NCBI GenBank assembly: GCA_028456385.1
Contig: JALNQF010000002.1
Span: forward strand, 124,001 to 188,000
DNA: 64,000 nucleotides
Direction of reading: 5' to 3'
Source of the DNA: Ophiosphaerella korrae
Lineage: Eukaryota; Ascomycota; Dothideomycetes; Pleosporales; Phaeosphaeriaceae
Shown: positions 46,741-56,924 of the stretch, piece after piece
Layout of the letters: every line of letters starts with the position of its first letter
Numbering within the stretch: the first letter of the stretch is position 1
The notes under the pieces: model-generated
The model's input: the letters and a program-made list of their open reading frames with translations, nothing else
Told to the model about the DNA's origin: nothing
Database searches by the model: none
Made by a program: the position numbers and the translations under genes

Positions 46741-47634
46741 TGTTGTGTGGTTGATGTTCTCGAGTTGAACAAGTCAATTGCCCCAGTATGGTAGGTAGAA
46801 GGGCTTTTTATGAGGCAGATATGCCGATGGCAGCATTTCTATGGAAACGTGCGGCAACACGCCACAGAAACAAAAAGTGGGCCGATAAACGTGTTCCTCA
46901 GCCAATCAGACAGGCGCAAACTTTCACTTGTCCAGACCCTCAAGATATCGTAATCGTGCCCGTGAGCGCCGCAACGCGCCGATTAGGAAACATTCTCCTG
47001 ACACCTGGGAGTAGAAACGACTGACCGATGGCAGCGAGACGCGCCGGGTTTTGCAGGTTCCCAGCACACGTCTCCGACTTCCTGGTCCTGTTATTGGCTG
47101 TCAAGGCCTAGATCGACGCAGACACAGTGAGGGGTAATGAGGCTCGGCGGCGGCACACTTTGTCGCCTCATCGAGGGGCGATTGTCCGGCATCTGCACCT
47201 TGGTGTTGACTTTGTGTCACCATTACTCAAGCACGATTCATCTCGTCGCTGATTCATGTCATCTTGGCTATGTCTAACAGCTCACCAATTATGTGTCTGC
47301 TGATTCATGCTCCACCAGTGCCTTGCTCACGCCATGTCTACATGCCGTGGCAACCTTAAAAGCGGCAAATGGCGGCACACATTCTGCCTGGAGGACTGTC
47401 ATGTCACGTAAAGTGCACATTTATCCTTGATTACTTCTATATCTGAACGTATGAATACCAAGCAAAAACGCCCGCCGCCCTCGTGTCTTCATGCGATCGT
47501 ATCGCGTCACCGGCGCTATGCATAGAAAAGACGTTGGCGCATAACAATTCCCAATGCTGTTAAAATGGATCCCATCATTAACTCAGGATAGCCAATAATA
47601 TCAATCTTTGTGCCAAAATAAAATATCATCTATC
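46741..47634. other. Spacer upstream of CCP1
   Basis: 894 bp between CCP1 (start) and the F-box-like gene (stop). No frame with motif support. Contains the CCP1 promoter; GC-rich near 46960-47170. Confidence 0.45.
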
Positions 47635-49341
47635 TCAAAACATGTGACCTTGGGTATGGCCGTGTTGGTTGTGCGTATGGCCCTGCCCGTGATTATGTGG
47701 GGGTGGATGACTATGAGAAGGACGAGGACGAGTAGCGTCATGGAAGCCTAGGGAGAAGGATATCATTGGAAGCATGAACGGTGGCTGGTGTGACTGTGAA
47801 TGCTGTAGGTGTTGTGGGTGCTGGGGGTGCTGGGGCTGTTGAGCTTGCTGAAGGTGGTGTGTATGCTGCGATTGGTGTGAGTGCTGAGGCTGATTAGCCT
47901 GCTGCGGGTGTCGAGGGTGGTGGAGCTGTTGTAAGTGTTGTTGTGATTGCTGGTGGTGCTGATGCTGAGAGTGCTGCTGTTGGGAGTGTTGGAGGTGCTG
48001 AGGATGCTGAGGATGCTGAGGATGCTGGGACTGAGGCTGCTGTTGCGGTTGCGGTGTGTCCCTGGCACTATTGGGTGTCGTGGTTCCTGAACTGGCTGAC
48101 ATGTATAAATGCAGGCGATCTTCTAGAGGGCCACCCTTGCTCTTCAACTCTGCTGCCTCCTTTTCAAGCTTGGGTTTCAACTGCAGCCACGAGACATTGT
48201 TTGGCTCTTTAGGGATCGCAATAGCACGGCGGTAGGACGGGCAGCCTTCCATCTCGCGCACACTAATGGCTGGGAAGAGCTCAGACGCCTTTTGCTGGAA
48301 GAAGGTTTTGCGTGCCGTTTTCTTAGCCGAGTAATCGTAACTTCTCTCGCTTCGCATCATCTCTTCCCAATTCTCCATCTTTGTTGCAAACTCCCGACGT
48401 TCCTCTACGAGTTCCACTTTGGGGTCGTGCCACGCATACAGTTCAGGAGTCCAGGTAGAGGAGTCAGTATTCTGGGCTTTGAGATTGATATATTCGGCAA
48501 CAAGTTTCTGAACATCGGAGAGGAGATAGACCGTCTTCAGAGCGTGTGTGGTAGCTGGTCCAACGCCAACAAAATTGCCCCAAGAATCAAATATGCCAGA
48601 TGGAAGGCATTTGTGCAAATATGATATATCTTCGCCATTTGCATCCCGCAGCATAACCATGGCATCATGCTCTTTCAAAGTCTTCGACTGCAGACATGTC
48701 TTACACCAGCGACGGAGGAAAGCCCAGTACGTTTTGCGAGTGTTGGGTGCTTTGCAGCTCATGCAGCCATGATCATGACGCAGGTCTGCATACTGGTATT
48801 CAGTGAGCTCAGATGGTGGCTCTGGCAGATCGCTGCCATAGTGGTAGGTCCTGCTGAGCTTCCAAAGCATGGGATTATCCCTCAAAAAACGGTAGCACGA
48901 TGGAACGCCACTACGCATCAATAGCAATTGCGCAGGATCTGAAAAGGAGAGAATAATAAACCAGGAATCCAAATCCACTCCTTTGGTAGGGCCTTTATTT
49001 TTCCGGGGTTTGTTCGGCCTAGGAGGCAGCCACCGTTGGAGGACAATCGGCCGGTCTGACAGTGCAGCTGAGGTTGTTGTTGTCGCATCGACCTGGAGCA
49101 TCAAGGAGACGGGTGCAACTCCACGTAGGCTGAGTACCTCATCGTCGCCACGCTTGCGTTTCAGGGTCCCCTCGACGTTGGCCAGCGGCACGTAATGCGA
49201 CCGCACTTCATTTTGCTCCTTGGTGGCCTTCTTCCCACCAGGCTTCCGACAATTAATCACCGTTCCATAGGCCTGCAGTGGAGTTTGGCTGATGGGCGTC
49301 TGCTTGTTGACTTTGAAGGCGACATTTTTGGCATTAACCAT
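47635..49341 (-). CDS. F-box-like protein with His/Gln-rich repeat tail
   Basis: A single exon of 568 residues. A weak F-box-like motif lies at ~122-170 (DLDSWFIILSFSDPAQLLLMRSGVPSCYRFL, DNPMLWKLSRTYH). A Cys pair region follows (HGCMSCKAPNTRKTYWAFLRRWCKTC), possibly a small zinc site with CxxC..CxxC spacing. The middle is helical (SELFPAISVREMEGCPSYRRA). The last ~140 residues are low-complexity His/Gln/Pro. These contain QHPQHPQHLQHS twice and a final His/Gly/Asn segment (HNHGQGHTHNQHGHTQG) that could bind metals. F-box proteins usually recruit SCF ubiquitin ligase substrates; that role is inferred from the weak motif only. Confidence 0.78.
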   Translation of the reverse strand: MVNAKNVAFKVNKQTPISQTPLQAYGTVINCRKPGGKKATKEQNEVRSHYVPLANVEGTLKRKRGDDEVLSLRGVAPVSLMLQVDATTTTSAALSDRPIVLQRWLPPRPNKPRKNKGPTKGVDLDSWFIILSFSDPAQLLLMRSGVPSCYRFLRDNPMLWKLSRTYHYGSDLPEPPSELTEYQYADLRHDHGCMSCKAPNTRKTYWAFLRRWCKTCLQSKTLKEHDAMVMLRDANGEDISYLHKCLPSGIFDSWGNFVGVGPATTHALKTVYLLSDVQKLVAEYINLKAQNTDSSTWTPELYAWHDPKVELVEERREFATKMENWEEMMRSERSYDYSAKKTARKTFFQQKASELFPAISVREMEGCPSYRRAIAIPKEPNNVSWLQLKPKLEKEAAELKSKGGPLEDRLHLYMSASSGTTTPNSARDTPQPQQQPQSQHPQHPQHPQHLQHSQQQHSQHQHHQQSQQHLQQLHHPRHPQQANQPQHSHQSQHTHHLQQAQQPQHPQHPQHLQHSQSHQPPFMLPMISFSLGFHDATRPRPSHSHPPPHNHGQGHTHNQHGHTQGHMF

Positions 49342-50285
49342 GGCTGGTCAGCAGTCCAGCCGCTGTGGGGGAAATTATCCGGTCGCACGCAATAACACTT
49401 CCTGGCGCTGCGCTGGCGTGGTCATAGAGAGCGGCAATATCCGTGGTTGTGGTGGGTGGATTTGGGTGGGGCAGAGAGAGGCTGACGAAAGGAGTGGAAG
49501 TTGACGATGAGTTTTAAGAGAGCCCAGGCGGCTTGGTCGTGAACCGGAAGCAGGTGCGCCGATTGGTGTGGGATATTGGTTCAGAAAGTCTGGTTGACTA
49601 AGCTTGCCACCTTTCGCCAGCGTACCGGCGCTTCTTGCGTCTCCATGGTGTCTTCAGGCTGCCCGGGAGAGATGCCCTGGGGGTTATGCTAAACGTCGTG
49701 TGCTGTCCATTATGCGGAATCCTCTGTCCCGAATAACTCACGTCCCACCCCGATGTCGTCCCGCCAGCATCTACCTATCCTGCTCCTATTGGCCTCTTGC
49801 GCCACAGCCGCCGATCGCACTGTAGCATCCAAGCGAATGCCAAGTTACATCCACCGTCGCCTGCAACCCGCCGGTTGATGCTGTTTTTTGGTCATCTTTG
49901 CTGGTTCCGTCACTTGACTGTCATGCTGTGCCGATAGGCCCACCATGTAGCCTCGCTACCACGCCGCTAGCCGTCAGCCTCCATGGCTAGCTGATGACAG
50001 CCCTTGCAACTTCCTCTCTAGGAACAAGAATGGCTTGCACTCTGCACAAAATCGCTCCATAAAAACGCGGGGTTAGCGGTTGGCGATACGGCGGCCTCGG
50101 TCTTAATGTGGTTACCATGATTTTAGCCCTCAACACGCAAGCTATTTCTTCTCCTCTGCCCTTCATTCCATGATCCCGGACATCCGCACACCGTCGCCGA
50201 ACGTACATTAGCTCAACCAGCCAGGCGGCCGATTTGCACCCAGGTCCGTGCATGACCATATCAACAACATATTCAAACCTTCACG
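49342..50285. promoter_or_regulatory. Shared upstream region, F-box-like gene / permease
   Basis: 944 bp between divergent start codons. Short frames lack motif support (49604-49825, 49987-50259). GATA-type words occur, for example CGATACGG near 50084, but GATA control of the permease is not demonstrable from this alone. Confidence 0.4.
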
Positions 50286-52013
50286 ATGTTTTCCAAGAAA
50301 GAGAGTGAGTCAAAGATTTGATATACTCCATGGCCAAGCACCGTTCCGGGAGATCCGAACAGACCTTGATGCTTGATATGCTTCATCGCGCCTGCTCAGA
50401 AATCATCCCTGACGCTAATCGTGCCTAGAAACCATCGACTCTCCAGTCGACACTTCTCCACATTCGGTCCCTCTGTACGCAAACAACGAGTATGATGAAG
50501 CCCCAGACTTGGTGCAATGTCCGGCACACACTACAGAGCGCAAGTTACTTACCAAGATTGACTTTCATGTCATTCCCTACTTATGCATCATGTACCTACT
50601 AGCCTTTCTCGACCGGTAACTATTACTCATGGCCATATCATCATTTGATCATAAACTGACAAGTTCAGTGTGAATATCGCAAATGCAAACGTCTTCGGCC
50701 TCTCCAAGGAACTCAAACTTGAGGGCACCATGTACAACACAGCCCTTGTGATTTTCTTCGTGCCGTATATTCTTTTCGAGATTCCCTCTAACATCATTCT
50801 TAAGAAGATTAAACCCCGCATTTGGCTAGCAATTTGCATGTTTGGCTTCGGTCTGGTCACTATGCTCCAAGGCTTCGTTAAAAACTACTCTGGTTTACTT
50901 GCTACCCGTTTCTTCCTCGGAGTCTTTGAATCGGGCATGTTTCCAGGATCATTTTACCTGATCGGGATGTGGTACCGTCGTCACGAGGCGCAGAAACGAT
51001 ACTCTTTCTTCTTCTCGTCGACAACACTGGCTGGTGCTTTTGGCGGTCTGCTCGCTTCTGCGATTGGTAAGCTGGACGGAGTGGTGGGCTACAAAGGGTG
51101 GCGTTGGATCTTCATCCTCGAAGGCCTTCTTACAGTGCTTGTGTCTTTCGGCTTTTTCTTCATACTACCGAACTTCCCAGAAGAGTCCAAGTGGCTCACC
51201 GAAGACGAACGCGCGTATGTCAAAGCGCGACTACAGATCGACCAAGGCAAATCTGCCCGAGAACGGCCAATCACTGCACGAGACGTTGCACGCGTATTCA
51301 AGGATCCTAAGGTCGTTGTTGGCGGATTCATGTATTTTGGACTCATTGTTCCAGCGTACGGATATGCCTACTTTTCACCAGCCATTATCCAGTCCTACGG
51401 CTACTCGCCCATTCAAACACAACTGCACTCCGTGCCTCCATGGGCCGCTGCCTTTGGTTTTAGTATGCTCATCGCATATCTCTCCGACAAGACTAAGCAT
51501 CGCTACTTCTTCACCATATTTCCAATCTGCGTATGCATCAGTGGCTTCGCCATCCTTATCTCTGTCCACCACCACCGCGAGGTACAGTATGCAGCGCTCT
51601 TCTTGGTTGCTGCGGGGGCGTATACTGCCATGCCGGTCATTGTATGTTGGTTTAATATGAACCTTGGTGGTCACCATCGCCGCGCCGTAGGATCGGCGTG
51701 GCAAGTTGGTTTCGGTAAGCTTCTTTGATAACATCTCTCAAGTATTGTGAAGAAATCTAACGTCTGTTTAGGTAATATCGGAGGTATCATAGCGACATTT
51801 GCATTTCTGAAAAAAGATGCGCCAAAGTACATCCCTGGGTATTCGATATCCATCTCTTTCGTGTGCTTGAGTGCACTTAGTTGTACACTGTACTTTGTCA
51901 TGTGTTCTTGGCAGAACAAGAAGAGACAGAGGAGCGTGAGAGACGTTGATTTGACAGAGTATGAGAAGACGGAGTTAGGAGACATGAACCCAGAGTATAG
52001 GTATCTGTTGTAG
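50286..52013 (+). CDS. MFS permease, Dal5/allantoate-type anion:cation symporter
   Basis: Four exons, 50286-50304 (19 nt), 50429-50615, 50669-51714 and 51772-52013, give 497 residues. The joint of exons 2 and 3 restores LAFLDRVNIANANVFGL, the family signature in TM1/loop. Further blocks are VPYILFEIPSNIILKKIKPR, ATRFFLGVFESGMFPGSFYLIGMWYRR, GYKGWRWIFILEGLLTVL and FLPNFPEESKWLTEDE-type sequence (ILPNFPEESKWLTEDERAY). They place it in the anion:cation symporter family with Dal5, Tna1 and Fen2. There are twelve predicted helices. The substrate (allantoate, nicotinate, pantothenate, dipeptides or others) cannot be read from sequence. Plasma membrane location is inferred. Confidence 0.92.
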
Positions 52014-52561
52014 TATGAGGTCTTAGGATTCATGGTGTAATGTTACTCTAGAAGCGAACGATTAAAATTGTTGTAAGAGTAGATACGAGCAAATAAGACC
52101 AGTATTTGAAGATCATGTGTGCGAAGTGTGTCCGGGGCGGAATATATGAGTTTGGCCTCCTGGATGAGTACATACCGCATCTACTCATAATGTTGTTGCG
52201 CAATACCGCTAATGGTGAGTTTGATCTGGGTGATTGGGCCTCGGTCACTTCAAGATGCCACCCAAGATCTACCCTTCAAGCTGTGGATAAGTTTGATCCC
52301 CCAGGAATCAGGAGCGCCACTCCCTAAGGGTTGATGCTACAAGCACTGTTTAAATGTTGCGTTAGGCTGGTATACACCGTCTTTGATAGCCTTTTCACAC
52401 CCGCATTCGAATCGAGGTCCAACATCATTTAATCCAAATTTGTCGAATACGTGTCGAAGGGATGTTTCAAAAGCGCCCTGACTCTTTCTGTAGTGTGTTT
52501 GATCTGCTCCAAATATCCACCTTTGCGTGAGAGAATTTCTAACAACATGTTTAGTCTGACT
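52014..52561. other. Convergent spacer
   Basis: 548 bp between permease stop and the stop of the next minus-strand gene. AT-rich; frame 52106-52327 has no motif. Nothing else seen. Confidence 0.4.
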
Positions 52562-53416
52562 TCAGGTAACACTCGGTGTAGTCAGAACACTTGTAGTATC
52601 TTCGACACTATCATTCTCATGGCCCCATATCTCTTTACTTTCTCTCTCGACACCTCTCATAGCCTTGGCCACTTCCTCTAGCCTTACAACCACTTCTTGC
52701 ACACCCTGGTTCACCTTCTCAAAATATCTATCATTCTCTTCTCTTCTCTTTCTACTTAGTTCAATATCTTTCTCGGTCTCTTCTTCTAACTTAACTCTAT
52801 CGAAGAGCTTATCACTTTTGCTGGCATCGGCACCGCTCGTGGCCCTTGAGCGCCCAGTGTGAGGCACCAAATCAGTAGCGCTGATATCTTGGGCTTTCTT
52901 TCCCTCTTGGCTTGGTTCGCTCTCTTCGGCTTCGGAGCGAGCCCATGCCTTTGCCAGCTCGATCTGTGCCTTTCGTAGCTCGTCCAACGCGCGCGAGTGC
53001 TCTGACCCGAAGACTGTCATTCCTGGGCCTTTGATTGCACTCAGTTCTACCTCCTCTAACGTGTTTTGCATCTCGGCCCATATTGCCTCGGCTCTGGATG
53101 AAGCTTCGGCATCCGCTGCCAGGCTTTGTTGCCGCTGCCGCCGGACGAAGGGTGCAGAAACATTGGTGGATGTTACACTGAGTAAATCGCCATCATACTG
53201 ACTGCTAGTAGTTGGAGGTAACGGACGTTTTGAGTCTGGTGAAAGATGGGAGCGCTGGCGGACTAAAGGTGCCTTTGCAGGAGTGCGTGCCTCGGTTCCT
53301 GGCGGCAGAAGGGACGTGTTGGAGGCATTTCGAGACGGTGGGCCTACGAAGAGAGCCGGAGCAGGCAGTCGATTCATCTGTGGTGCCATGGCCTTGTTCT
53401 TGCTGTCGGAAGCCAT
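52562..53416 (-). CDS. Hypothetical protein with C-terminal coiled coil
   Basis: A single exon of 284 residues. The N-terminal ~100 residues are Pro/Ser/Arg-rich and disordered (SRNASNTSLLPPGTEARTPAK). Helices follow: AEASSRAEAIWAEMQNTLEE, HSRALDELRKAQIELAKAW and a charged coiled coil (LEEETEKDIELSRKRREEND, NQGVQEVVVRLEEVAKAM). The pattern is reminiscent of small fungal proteins with a short conserved helical domain, but I do not recognise a named family. No signal peptide or TM. It is divergent from RPS23, 263 bp away. Confidence 0.75.
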   Translation of the reverse strand: MASDSKNKAMAPQMNRLPAPALFVGPPSRNASNTSLLPPGTEARTPAKAPLVRQRSHLSPDSKRPLPPTTSSQYDGDLLSVTSTNVSAPFVRRQRQQSLAADAEASSRAEAIWAEMQNTLEEVELSAIKGPGMTVFGSEHSRALDELRKAQIELAKAWARSEAEESEPSQEGKKAQDISATDLVPHTGRSRATSGADASKSDKLFDRVKLEEETEKDIELSRKRREENDRYFEKVNQGVQEVVVRLEEVAKAMRGVERESKEIWGHENDSVEDTTSVLTTPSVT

Positions 53417-53679
53417 GGTGAGAGAGATTAATACATTTATTGATTTCGGTTAGTGTGTCCTGTATAACACGGGCACAGGGTTAGGTACATGGAAATCAAG
53501 CTCCATGTCGTGAGAGATGCAGCAACCTTTTATCGATAAGGCTGTGATTTGGTCAGTTGACGCCACGACAGGTATCGCTAGCGCATCTTGGCACACACAG
53601 CGAAATTCGAGATGCTAGCCGAACACACCACCTTAGAACCATCCACCGTCTCTTTCAATCCTTCGACAACACCGCAATC

Positions 53680-54339
53680 ATGGGTAAAGGTACGCAAACA
53701 TATCATTCATATCATTCATCGCCTAGAACACGCAGCAATGCGGCCCGCGCGATGCATACCCACCACGATTTCCACCTCTTCCTCGCAGAAGCTCACAGTA
53801 CATAACAGGAAAGCCGAGAGGTCTCAACGCCGCCCGCAAGCTCCGCAACCATCGTCGCGAGGGACGATGGGCTGATCTTCACTACAAGAAGCGCCTCCTC
53901 GGAACCGCCTACAAGTCCTCGCCGTTCGGTGGCTCCTCCCACGCCAAGGGCATAGTTCTCGAGAAGGTTGGTGTTGAGGCCAAGCAGCCTAACTCCGCTA
54001 TCCGAAAGTGCGTCAGGGTACAATTGATCAAGAACGGAAAGAAGGTCACTGCTTTCGGTACGTCTACAAATCACGCCACGTCTAGGATCAATGCTCAGGG
54101 GTGGGAGCACACGATCTGTGGCAAGGACTGGAGCGTCGAATTGAGACTAACAACATGCAGTCCCCAACGATGGTTGCTTGAACTTCGTAGACGAGAACGA
54201 TGAAGTCCTCCTCGCCGGTTTCGGTCGTAAGGGCAAGGCCAAGGGTGATATTCCCGGTGTGCGTTTCAAGGTCGTCAAGGTCTCTGGTGTTGGTTTGTCG
54301 GCTCTGTGGAAGGAGAAGAAGGAAAAGCCCAGGTCATAG
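53680..54339 (+). CDS. RPS23: 40S ribosomal protein S23 (uS12)
   Basis: Exons 53680-53689 (10 nt), 53809-54057 and 54161-54339 give 145 residues, exactly the usual length. The first exon encodes only MGK plus one base; the joint gives [20 protein letters not shown]. Then follow [20 protein letters not shown], the conserved [20 protein letters not shown] loop with the hydroxylated-proline site of uS12 proteins, and [18 protein letters not shown]. The C-terminus is KEKKEKPRS. It sits in the decoding centre of the small subunit and affects accuracy. Long introns in a tiny gene are typical of ribosomal protein genes; I looked for an intronic box C/D snoRNA and saw none. Confidence 0.97.
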
Positions 54340-54902
54340 ACGACGACTAGTCTGCAAGAGTTGAATATGATACAAACGCTGAGCGAGGCCCGCCATGAAC
54401 AACGATTGATGGACCCGCGGTCATTATGGGAGGTTACCGGAGTCTTACTGGGGATATTCCTGTGCTTCTACTCGGCATATGAAAAGTCATGATATGCTGG
54501 AGAGTTAGATAGAGAATCCGACTCATTCACGCGCCCATTCCTGTACTAGTGCGCACTATGGATTGACACACTGAACACGATATTGATATTGATTTTAGAA
54601 GAAAGGACATGTTGTGGAAGTAGTCTTTATCAAATTTGTTGCCGCCTGAAGGAGAATAACTCGACCATGCCTATCCGCATAGGTACTATACGAAATTGCC
54701 AACCACCGCAACCAAACAAGTCATTCAGGTAAGAATGCTTGATCAAACCAGCCCCCAACCCAGCGCTATGCAGAGACTACAACGAGACCAAAGAACCGGG
54801 TATCTAAATGCAAACACCAATCCAATGCGCCAATGAACCCCCAATAATACCGACTGAAGCCTTCAGCCTTCAGCCTATGCAACTTATAACCTCCGACCCA
54901 CC
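54340..54902. terminator. Convergent 3' region of RPS23 and IMA1
   Basis: 563 bp between two stop codons. No supported gene. AT-rich with GATATTGATATTGATTTTAG near 54580, presumably 3' UTR. Confidence 0.4.
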
Positions 54903-56702
54903 TCACTGCGTAAAGAAATTATTAAACGTCTCCTCAAACCGATCCTCCAGCCCCGTATCCTTCATAGCACCATAATAATCATACTTGAGCTTCGGACTCG
55001 CAAACAACTCGGCATCGCGCTTAATATGCCTGGGCACACCAAAGCCGTCGAGGCCCTTTGTTTCGCCGACGCCGCCGCGCGCCTTCTGCTCAGCCTTGAA
55101 GAAATTAGGGGCAGTTTCTTTCAAGGGCGGGGTCCAGACGTTGCGGCGCCAGGGGTCGACCTTTTGTTGGGCGGGGGCCTTGGGAGCGGGGGGGACTTTG
55201 TGGCGGAAGGGGTTGGTGTCGGGCTTGCTGAAGAGGGAGTGTGGTTCTTGGGGGGCGATGAAGCGGGGGGAGGGTGGGTCTTGACGCCAGGGGGAGGGGT
55301 GGATGTTAGGCTGGACGGCTGCGAATTTGCGTTGGGTGGGTGTCCAGTCCATGTCGTCTCCGTTGGTGCTTTTGTAGCCGTGGGGTGTGGTGGCGTCGGT
55401 TGCATAGGTATTGTATGATGATGTGCTCATGGTAGGTGAGGGAGGTAAGGCGGAATTGTCTAGCGAATCGCTGAAGCTCGTGGTGAAGCCATGGGCCATT
55501 GTATCGAAGGCACTTGCTTGAGGGTGTGCAGGTCGGTATGAGCTTCTTCGGCGTTTCTCTGGGGTAGCGGGTGTGCTCGATAGGGTGTCCTTGACTGAAC
55601 GTTGGAATGCAGATGGAGACGGATAGGTGATGTGGACAGTCTTCCAAGTGAGAACAAACGATAGTGCCATCACAAATAGCATGTAGATGTGAGTGTTGTG
55701 AAAACTGGTGAGAGTTGCTTGGTCGACTGTTGTGTGTTGCCAATAATAAAGGCTGAATACTCGAAGAACGAAGACAGCAACGCGAATGGCCCACAACGAC
55801 TTGAGCCCGCGCATTTGGCCGGTGATGCTGTTAGTTTTGTCCTTTAACCGCGGGTTCCACCACAGCGTAAGCGCATCAGCGACGAGAGCGCAAGTAACCA
55901 GCTTCAGTATGAAGGGTGTTAGAAGGCACGCCTCGTCTATTTGACGAACATGAATAGCCTGGCGCATGCAAACGTCCCAAGCGAGCTTCTTCGCGATCGG
56001 GATAGCATCGTCCTCATCGCCCCAGGCTCGTTCGTCCACAGCCATCATGTATCCTAAGACGTGCCATAGGATTTGAGTCGCAAAGCTGATGATGTAGGTC
56101 CATTTCGCCAGCAAAATTATCCTCAGCGTCCACGCCTGTCGCAAGGTTTGGAGGGTTCGTTTCTTTTGTTCGCTTCGTTCCATGATGCGCCGCAAGTGAT
56201 CTGCCTTTGCAACGTAGCCTGCGTTTTGAATCTGGGCATTGACCCGGCTCTCACAGTCCTTGCAGACTTGGGGGTATCGCTCGTCCAGCTCGGCGCGGTA
56301 TTCGTCAAAAGCCGCGTCGTACTTGGCATAATCAGGGTCGTCGTCGTCGGGGAGATATTCGGCGATCAGCTTCTGTAACAGAGCCTGGTTGCGCAGACAA
56401 GCATCGCAGAAGGGCGACTCGACGGGTGCGAACATGGCGGGTGAGGGCGAGCGTGAATACCGAATCGAGGTTGAGGGCGCATTGGCGGTGCTTTGTGTAG
56501 GGGGGTCGTTGATGTTACCGCGCTGTTGCGGTGTGAGCTGGGAATGATATGAGACAGTCACTTGTGTTGCCGTGTTTACCTCGTCCAGATAGTTCACTGC
56601 GTCGCATTGTGGGCACATGTACTGGCGCACAGTGTTTGGGATGCCATCGCGTGATTGCTGATTACAATAGTGGCAACGTATGCGACGCCGTAGAAGCGCC
56701 AT
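54903..56702 (-). CDS. IMA1: Ima1-type inner nuclear membrane protein
   Basis: A single exon of 599 residues from the ATG at 56702. The N-terminus has a zinc-finger-like Ima1_N domain: C10 and C13 in RCHYCNQQ, C30 and C33 in YMCPQCDAVNYLDE. A second pair set is in PFCDACLRNQ and VCKDCESRVNAQI. Several TM helices follow: LRIILLAKWTYIISFATQIL, LLTPFILKLVTCALVADAL, IRVAVFVLRVFSLYYW and IYMLFVMALSFVLTW. The C-terminal ~200 residues are disordered and Pro/Ser-rich with WTP-type motifs and end in a conserved helix (RFEETFNNFF). Ima1/Samp1 proteins link centromeric chromatin and the nuclear envelope to the cytoskeleton. It is divergent from uL24m with 222 bp between starts. Confidence 0.9.
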   Translation of the reverse strand: MALLRRRIRCHYCNQQSRDGIPNTVRQYMCPQCDAVNYLDEVNTATQVTVSYHSQLTPQQRGNINDPPTQSTANAPSTSIRYSRSPSPAMFAPVESPFCDACLRNQALLQKLIAEYLPDDDDPDYAKYDAAFDEYRAELDERYPQVCKDCESRVNAQIQNAGYVAKADHLRRIMERSEQKKRTLQTLRQAWTLRIILLAKWTYIISFATQILWHVLGYMMAVDERAWGDEDDAIPIAKKLAWDVCMRQAIHVRQIDEACLLTPFILKLVTCALVADALTLWWNPRLKDKTNSITGQMRGLKSLWAIRVAVFVLRVFSLYYWQHTTVDQATLTSFHNTHIYMLFVMALSFVLTWKTVHITYPSPSAFQRSVKDTLSSTPATPEKRRRSSYRPAHPQASAFDTMAHGFTTSFSDSLDNSALPPSPTMSTSSYNTYATDATTPHGYKSTNGDDMDWTPTQRKFAAVQPNIHPSPWRQDPPSPRFIAPQEPHSLFSKPDTNPFRHKVPPAPKAPAQQKVDPWRRNVWTPPLKETAPNFFKAEQKARGGVGETKGLDGFGVPRHIKRDAELFASPKLKYDYYGAMKDTGLEDRFEETFNNFFTQ

Positions 56703-56924
56703 GGTGGGAGTGAAAGTTGAGGGACGAGGGAAAGCGTGAAGGCACAATGTTATGACATAGGCTGGTGCGCTGGCCGCCTTGCATCCGTCTTGCATCCGTC
56801 TTCGACCGTTACAGCCTAGCCGACCAGACTCCCGTCGGAGGCCGCTCGGACACCCGCATTCGAAATTTGGTCAACACCACCGCACCAACCGCTACGGTTG
56901 GCCCCTCAGCCCCTCCCCGCCGCC
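56703..56924. promoter_or_regulatory. Shared promoter, IMA1 / mitochondrial uL24
   Basis: 222 bp between divergent ATGs, GC-rich, with repeated GCATCCGTCTT words near 56782-56801 (TTGCATCCGTC twice in tandem). No TATA box. Confidence 0.5.

Noticed and set aside
53690..53808. Intron-encoded snoRNA in RPS23
   Set aside because: No box C (RUGAUGA) / box D (CUGA) pair in the proper arrangement.
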